Shown piece after piece: positions 61,039 to 64,000 of a stretch of DNA of 64,000 nucleotides. The notes beneath the pieces were generated by a model. It was not told where the DNA came from, did not search any database, and saw nothing but the letters and a program-made list of their open reading frames with translations. Source of the stretch: a virus; IMG/VR virus record IMGVR_UViG_3300042503_000838, positions 61,843 through 125,842 of that record, one strand, 5' to 3'. A program made the translations under genes and the position numbers. Each line of letters begins with the position of its first letter. Position 1 is the stretch's first letter.

Positions 61039-62147
61039 TTTGATACGGTAATTGCCCAGCCCGTATTTTTGCCGTCACATTCCCAACGGCGCAGCCAATT
61101 TTTCTTGCTGTACTTAACACCTTTGCCACGCGCAGCAGAATTGCTGACGTACCCACCATTTAGCATATCTGCTTTACCATTTGGATCGTTGTGGACAAAA
61201 GTGTCTGACGTAAAACCAATGCAGCAAGTCCAGTGGCCACCACCCGTGGGATAGTTAATGCTTCCCTGGTGCAGCCAACCAACAGCTACCGGCCTGCCGT
61301 TGCGAATTTCATTTTCTAATAAAGCGGAATTACCGTTGGTGATAAAAGTTGCCTTGAGCCCCAAGGAACGCAGTGCTGCAAGCTGAGCATCTTTATTGGT
61401 TGTATCTCCGTACTTTGCGCGAATTTTGTTGTACTCGTCATCTGATTTAACTAAGCCGTAATAGGCCGCAATCATTGCGCAGCTCGAGGAAAAACACTCG
61501 CGATAACCAGTTCCCGATACGTTATCAAGTTGATAAAAATAAGGGACCGACAGTATTTTGGACGTTGTTACATCTTTTGCCTCGACCCCAGGGGTACCAA
61601 GCTGCCGATCCATGATCTGAATTAACTTGGTGCTGTAGCCTGGATCAGTAGCATAATTTTCAGTAACCAATAACTGGGCACAGTTATTCCTACTAGTGGC
61701 TCTGTTCACGCCTTTGTATGTACCGTAGTCTTTGTACCAGCGATCAACTAAGTAGCAAGTACATGTATATAGATCTGGAAAATCAATAAACCCAGCTTTG
61801 ATTGTTATCCATTGATCATTGATAAATTCTCGAGTATTTACTGTCGTGCCAGACCCCTTGAGACCATAGTAATTATGCGCACCTGATGTATTTTTTCCCC
61901 AGTTTGACTCAAGGGCCCACTGCGCGGCTACGCATTCTGGGTATTTTGCCCCAGCGTCTTTACCTGCTTTTAATACACCTTCCCAGGTATTGGGATATTC
62001 CTTGGTAGCTCCGGGGGATTCTCTGTATCTTGAAGCAAAACCAGAGCGCTGCTCTTCCGTCAACTTGGAGTCAAGCCATGCCCAAGCATCAACTTGATGT
62101 TTGAACCGTTTGTCATAGATAACAGCATTGTTCAGTGTTAGGTCCAT
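61035..62147 (-). CDS. Two-domain endolysin: glucosaminidase plus C39-like peptidase
   Basis: 370 aa. Residues ~45-195: glucosaminidase/GH73-type domain (CVAAQWALESNWGKNTSGAH, catalytic Glu E80; NYYGLKG; FIDFPDLYTCTCYLVDRWYK; NYATDPGYSTKLIQIM). Residues ~205-370: papain-like C39 peptidase fold (VPYFYQLDNVSGTGYRECFSSSCAM with the nucleophile Cys region, GGGHWTCCIGF with His, FVHNDP with Asn/Asp). One chain can thus cut both glycan and peptide. Position beside tail-fibre genes leaves open that it is tail-borne; size and domain pair fit an endolysin. Confidence 0.85.
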   Translation of the reverse strand: MDLTLNNAVIYDKRFKHQVDAWAWLDSKLTEEQRSGFASRYRESPGATKEYPNTWEGVLKAGKDAGAKYPECVAAQWALESNWGKNTSGAHNYYGLKGSGTTVNTREFINDQWITIKAGFIDFPDLYTCTCYLVDRWYKDYGTYKGVNRATSRNNCAQLLVTENYATDPGYSTKLIQIMDRQLGTPGVEAKDVTTSKILSVPYFYQLDNVSGTGYRECFSSSCAMIAAYYGLVKSDDEYNKIRAKYGDTTNKDAQLAALRSLGLKATFITNGNSALLENEIRNGRPVAVGWLHQGSINYPTGGGHWTCCIGFTSDTFVHNDPNGKADMLNGGYVSNSAARGKGVKYSKKNWLRRWECDGKNTGWAITVSK

Positions 62148-62380
62148 TAGCTTAAACCAAACAATTCTTTCAGTTCCGCCACACTCAGCCCAGCCGCCTC
62201 GAGCTTCTGCTCAGTGGTCAGCTCAAGCACGGGCTCGGGCTCAGGGGCAGGCTCGGGGGTGTTGCCCTCATCGAGCCAGCGCAGGTATGCCTGGTAGTCG
62301 GTGTTGGCAGGGTCGGGCGGGATGCAGGCGTTGTCCGCGAGACGGATAATACAGTTGGAGGCAGTAAGTTGGTAAATCAT
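62147..62380 (-). CDS. Small tail-associated protein (cyanophage type)
   Basis: 77 aa. IIRLADNACIPPDPANTDYQ, AYLRWLDEGNTPEPAPEP, then a Glu-rich helix. This DPxNxDYxxYLxWLxxGNTPxPA motif is frequent in small proteins next to phage tail-fibre genes. Stop and the endolysin start touch at 62147. Confidence 0.75.
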   Translation of the reverse strand: MIYQLTASNCIIRLADNACIPPDPANTDYQAYLRWLDEGNTPEPAPEPEPVLELTTEQKLEAAGLSVAELKELFGLS

Positions 62381-62383
62381 TGG

Positions 62384-63160
62384 TCACAGCTCAGCAGAAG
62401 CAACAAAGGTGTCATTGAAGGCACTTGTATTTAAAGCCATGGGACGATAAGCAGTCATGCCCGAAAAATTAGTAAAAGTAACTAGGCCACCGCGAGCATT
62501 GCCAACATACTGAAATACCGCTGCCGTGGACTGTGTATAGTTAAGAGCTCCATCCGTTATAGTAAGGACGGCAGAAGTGATAAGCGTAGGAGTCGCTCGC
62601 ATTTCTACTGGGAATAATGGACTTAAGTAGGCAAGGGTTGCAGTAGCGGGATAACCATTGGCGCTTGAAATCCGACAGAAGTATCTCTGACACAACGCCA
62701 GCTCCTGCCCATAACTCCTGCGCTCAAAAGGAGTGCTTCTAGTGCCAGGCTCAAGTTGTGCCAAGGCAAACGTGCCACCGCTAAAGCGCACCGTGGTATC
62801 CACTCCACCAACCAGGGTGACGGTGGCACCGTTAGCGACAGAAGAGCCTGCAACGGTGGCTGTAGCAGTGCCTGTCCAGCTAAGTACATAGCTACCACTG
62901 AAAAGATTGATCCCCTCAACAACCTGTTCAACACCACCGGCAGGCGCGGTAACTGTGCGAACGTTTGCGCTGTCAGTCCAAGAGATGTTCTGACCTGAGG
63001 TCACCACGCGCCAGCGGTCCAGGGTGTACTGGTTGGCTGCAGTCGTGGCTGTACCGGAGACATAACCACGTTGGTTGATGGTGGGGTTTCCGTTGATGAG
63101 TGCATTACGCATCCCACCGATAGGGCCACTGTTAATTGACGATACGTTTAACGTGCTCAT
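62384..63160 (-). CDS. Tail-fibre/tail-spike-like protein
   Basis: 258 aa. N-terminus MSTLNVSSINSGPIGGMRNA, LINGNPTINQRGYVSGTATT, YTLDRWRV and later LEPGTRSTPFERRSYGQELA LCQRYF (spaces mine) mark a well-known tail-protein family with a carbohydrate-binding-like beta sandwich. Host recognition is likely. Confidence 0.85.
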   Translation of the reverse strand: MSTLNVSSINSGPIGGMRNALINGNPTINQRGYVSGTATTAANQYTLDRWRVVTSGQNISWTDSANVRTVTAPAGGVEQVVEGINLFSGSYVLSWTGTATATVAGSSVANGATVTLVGGVDTTVRFSGGTFALAQLEPGTRSTPFERRSYGQELALCQRYFCRISSANGYPATATLAYLSPLFPVEMRATPTLITSAVLTITDGALNYTQSTAAVFQYVGNARGGLVTFTNFSGMTAYRPMALNTSAFNDTFVASAEL

Positions 63161-63243
63161 TACTGTGCCCCCAGGGCGGCGAGACGGGTTTCAAGGGCAG
63201 CGTTGGCTGCTTCAAGGGTTTCAAAGATTCTTTTAGGAAGCAT
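63160..63243 (-). CDS. 27-aa coiled-coil peptide
   Basis: ATG at 63243, TAA overlapping the next ATG (TAATG at 63158-63162). MLPKRIFETLEAANAALETR, LAALGAQ: one coiled-coil helix, equal to the trimerising C-termini of fibre proteins nearby (compare the partial gene at 63866). Could be a separated fibre tip or trimerisation helper. Confidence 0.5.
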   Translation of the reverse strand: MLPKRIFETLEAANAALETRLAALGAQ

Positions 63244-63823
63244 TTATACCACCGCCCATATAGTTAATATGTACATTGCAAGTGCTCCCGGACGTATTTG
63301 TAAAACGAAGGATACCCGTTGCCACGTATGTGATCGTAAATGACTGCCCACCACCAGGACTTGCTGTATGCAATGTGCTTGTTGCAATGGTTCCGTTTTG
63401 CGTGCTTCCTAATACAGAAATTAAACTTTGTGTATTAACGCCTCCAGAGCTAGCGTTAATATTATTAACCTGCAGCAGACCAGTAAAATAATGCAAACCT
63501 CCTGTTGAAACAGTTAGATCAATCGTTCCGTTATTGGCAATCTGTCCTTCGGCGTAAATTAACGCTCCTCCTCCTCCTACCCCAATAACTCCTTTTAATG
63601 TTGTGCTAGCTGTTGCAGACTTACTAGCCGTACCAACCAAGAGCCTGCCGCTGGAGTCTTCCACCAAGCTGCTCCACCCAAGCGTGCCAGCAGTGGTGCC
63701 GTTCTTGAGGAACTGGTTTGCGGTGCCGTTACTGCTAGGCAGCACGATTGTGTGGTTACCGCTGGTGGCTGCGCTGTCAATTTCGACATAACCAGAGGTG
63801 GTGCCGTTAAGTCGCAAAGTCAT
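63233..63823 (-). CDS. Tail-fibre protein
   Basis: 196 aa. MTLRLNGTTSGYVEIDSAAT, SGNHTIVLPSSNGTANQFLK, LVEDSSGRLLVGTASKSATA: beta-repeat fibre with the same SGRLLVGT element as the S74 fibre at 42919. No S74 chaperone or coiled coil; the 27-aa coiled-coil ORF follows directly, as if the end had been split off. Confidence 0.8.
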   Translation of the reverse strand: MTLRLNGTTSGYVEIDSAATSGNHTIVLPSSNGTANQFLKNGTTAGTLGWSSLVEDSSGRLLVGTASKSATASTTLKGVIGVGGGGALIYAEGQIANNGTIDLTVSTGGLHYFTGLLQVNNINASSGGVNTQSLISVLGSTQNGTIATSTLHTASPGGGQSFTITYVATGILRFTNTSGSTCNVHINYMGGGINAS

Positions 63824-63865
63824 TACTGGTGTCCTCCGAGGGTGTTGTGTGTGTAGGTCATGGGG

Positions 63866-64000
63866 TTAGGCGGCCTCAAGGGCTGCAACTTTGGCTTCGA
63901 TGGTTTCGATCTTGGCGATGGCTTCTTGGAGCGCTTTCACCAACCGTGCCTCTGTTTTGCTCCAACCAGTAACGGTAAGCATGTCGTCGGTACCCTGGGC
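63866..64000 (-). CDS. Tail-fibre C-terminus, truncated by the window edge
   Basis: 44 codons of a gene that begins beyond 64000. MLTVTGWSKTEARLVKALQE, AIAKIETIEAKVAALEAA is the C-terminal trimerising helix typical of fibres with S74 chaperone (compare LTAALQEALSEIESLKARVTALEP-like end at 44181). Confidence 0.75.
   Translation of the reverse strand, partial: AQGTDDMLTVTGWSKTEARLVKALQEAIAKIETIEAKVAALEAA

Noticed and set aside
1-64000. Prophage or integrated element
   Set aside because: No integrase, attachment sites or host genes; gene content is lytic-phage-like throughout.

Overview
The window is part of a tailed-phage genome that very probably infects a cyanobacterium. Phage hallmarks are a large terminase, portal, scaffold-like protein, major capsid protein, S74-type tail fibre, a two-domain endolysin, a T7-like family A DNA polymerase, a PrimPol/SF3 primase-helicase and a RecB-like exonuclease. 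The cyanobacterial link rests on a high-light-inducible protein gene (hli, 51169-51408, minus), a SpeD-type AdoMet decarboxylase (56150-56509) and small protein families typical of cyanophages. I see no integrase, rRNA, CRISPR array, psbA, phage RNA polymerase or tape-measure protein; the genome may continue beyond both ends, and the last gene is cut by the window edge.

Layout. (1) 1-22.1 kb, minus strand: virion block. Reading in transcription order (right to left): a 975-aa virion protein, several glycine-zipper/Ala-rich proteins, a candidate small terminase, TerL, an HNH gene inserted at the 3' end of TerL, the portal, a scaffold candidate whose first ~203 codons lie inside the portal frame, the capsid protein, a decoration-like protein, an HhH protein, a circularly permuted M23-peptidase-like protein and a lambda-R-like lysozyme. 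(2) 22.2-47.8 kb, plus strand: dozens of small early genes, a tRNA with anticodon UAA, then replication genes (polymerase, PD-(D/E)XK endonuclease, SSB), a Gp157-like protein, and at the right end fibre/virion genes plus a Dps-like protein. (3) 47.8-51.5 kb, minus: HNH gene, two tandem tRNA-like elements, small very basic proteins (DUF5872-like), a methyltransferase, hli and a 34-aa membrane protein. (4) 51.6-60.9 kb, plus: exonuclease, HNH, primase-helicase, speD, glycosyltransferase, a 337-bp inverted-repeat/iteron region, two HNH-type genes and small genes. (5) 60.9-64 kb, minus: endolysin and tail-fibre genes.

Most notable: early genes are built as small modules. Many start codons are preceded by a compact RNA structure followed by an unstructured CAACTCAAC-type leader without Shine-Dalgarno sequence. 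One structure recurs at least eight times as a predicted H-type pseudoknot with compensating changes in both stems and a conserved TTAAACT linker; a second family (two copies) has two mutually exclusive hairpins like an attenuator; a third has a conserved ATARCTA loop. Other strong observations are an 18-codon synonymous duplicate of the terL 3' end on the far side of an HNH gene, the portal/scaffold dual-coding region, the permuted M23 domain, the 79-bp inverted repeats at 57885-58221, and tRNA-like minihelices. All function calls are from reading the translations; no database search was run.
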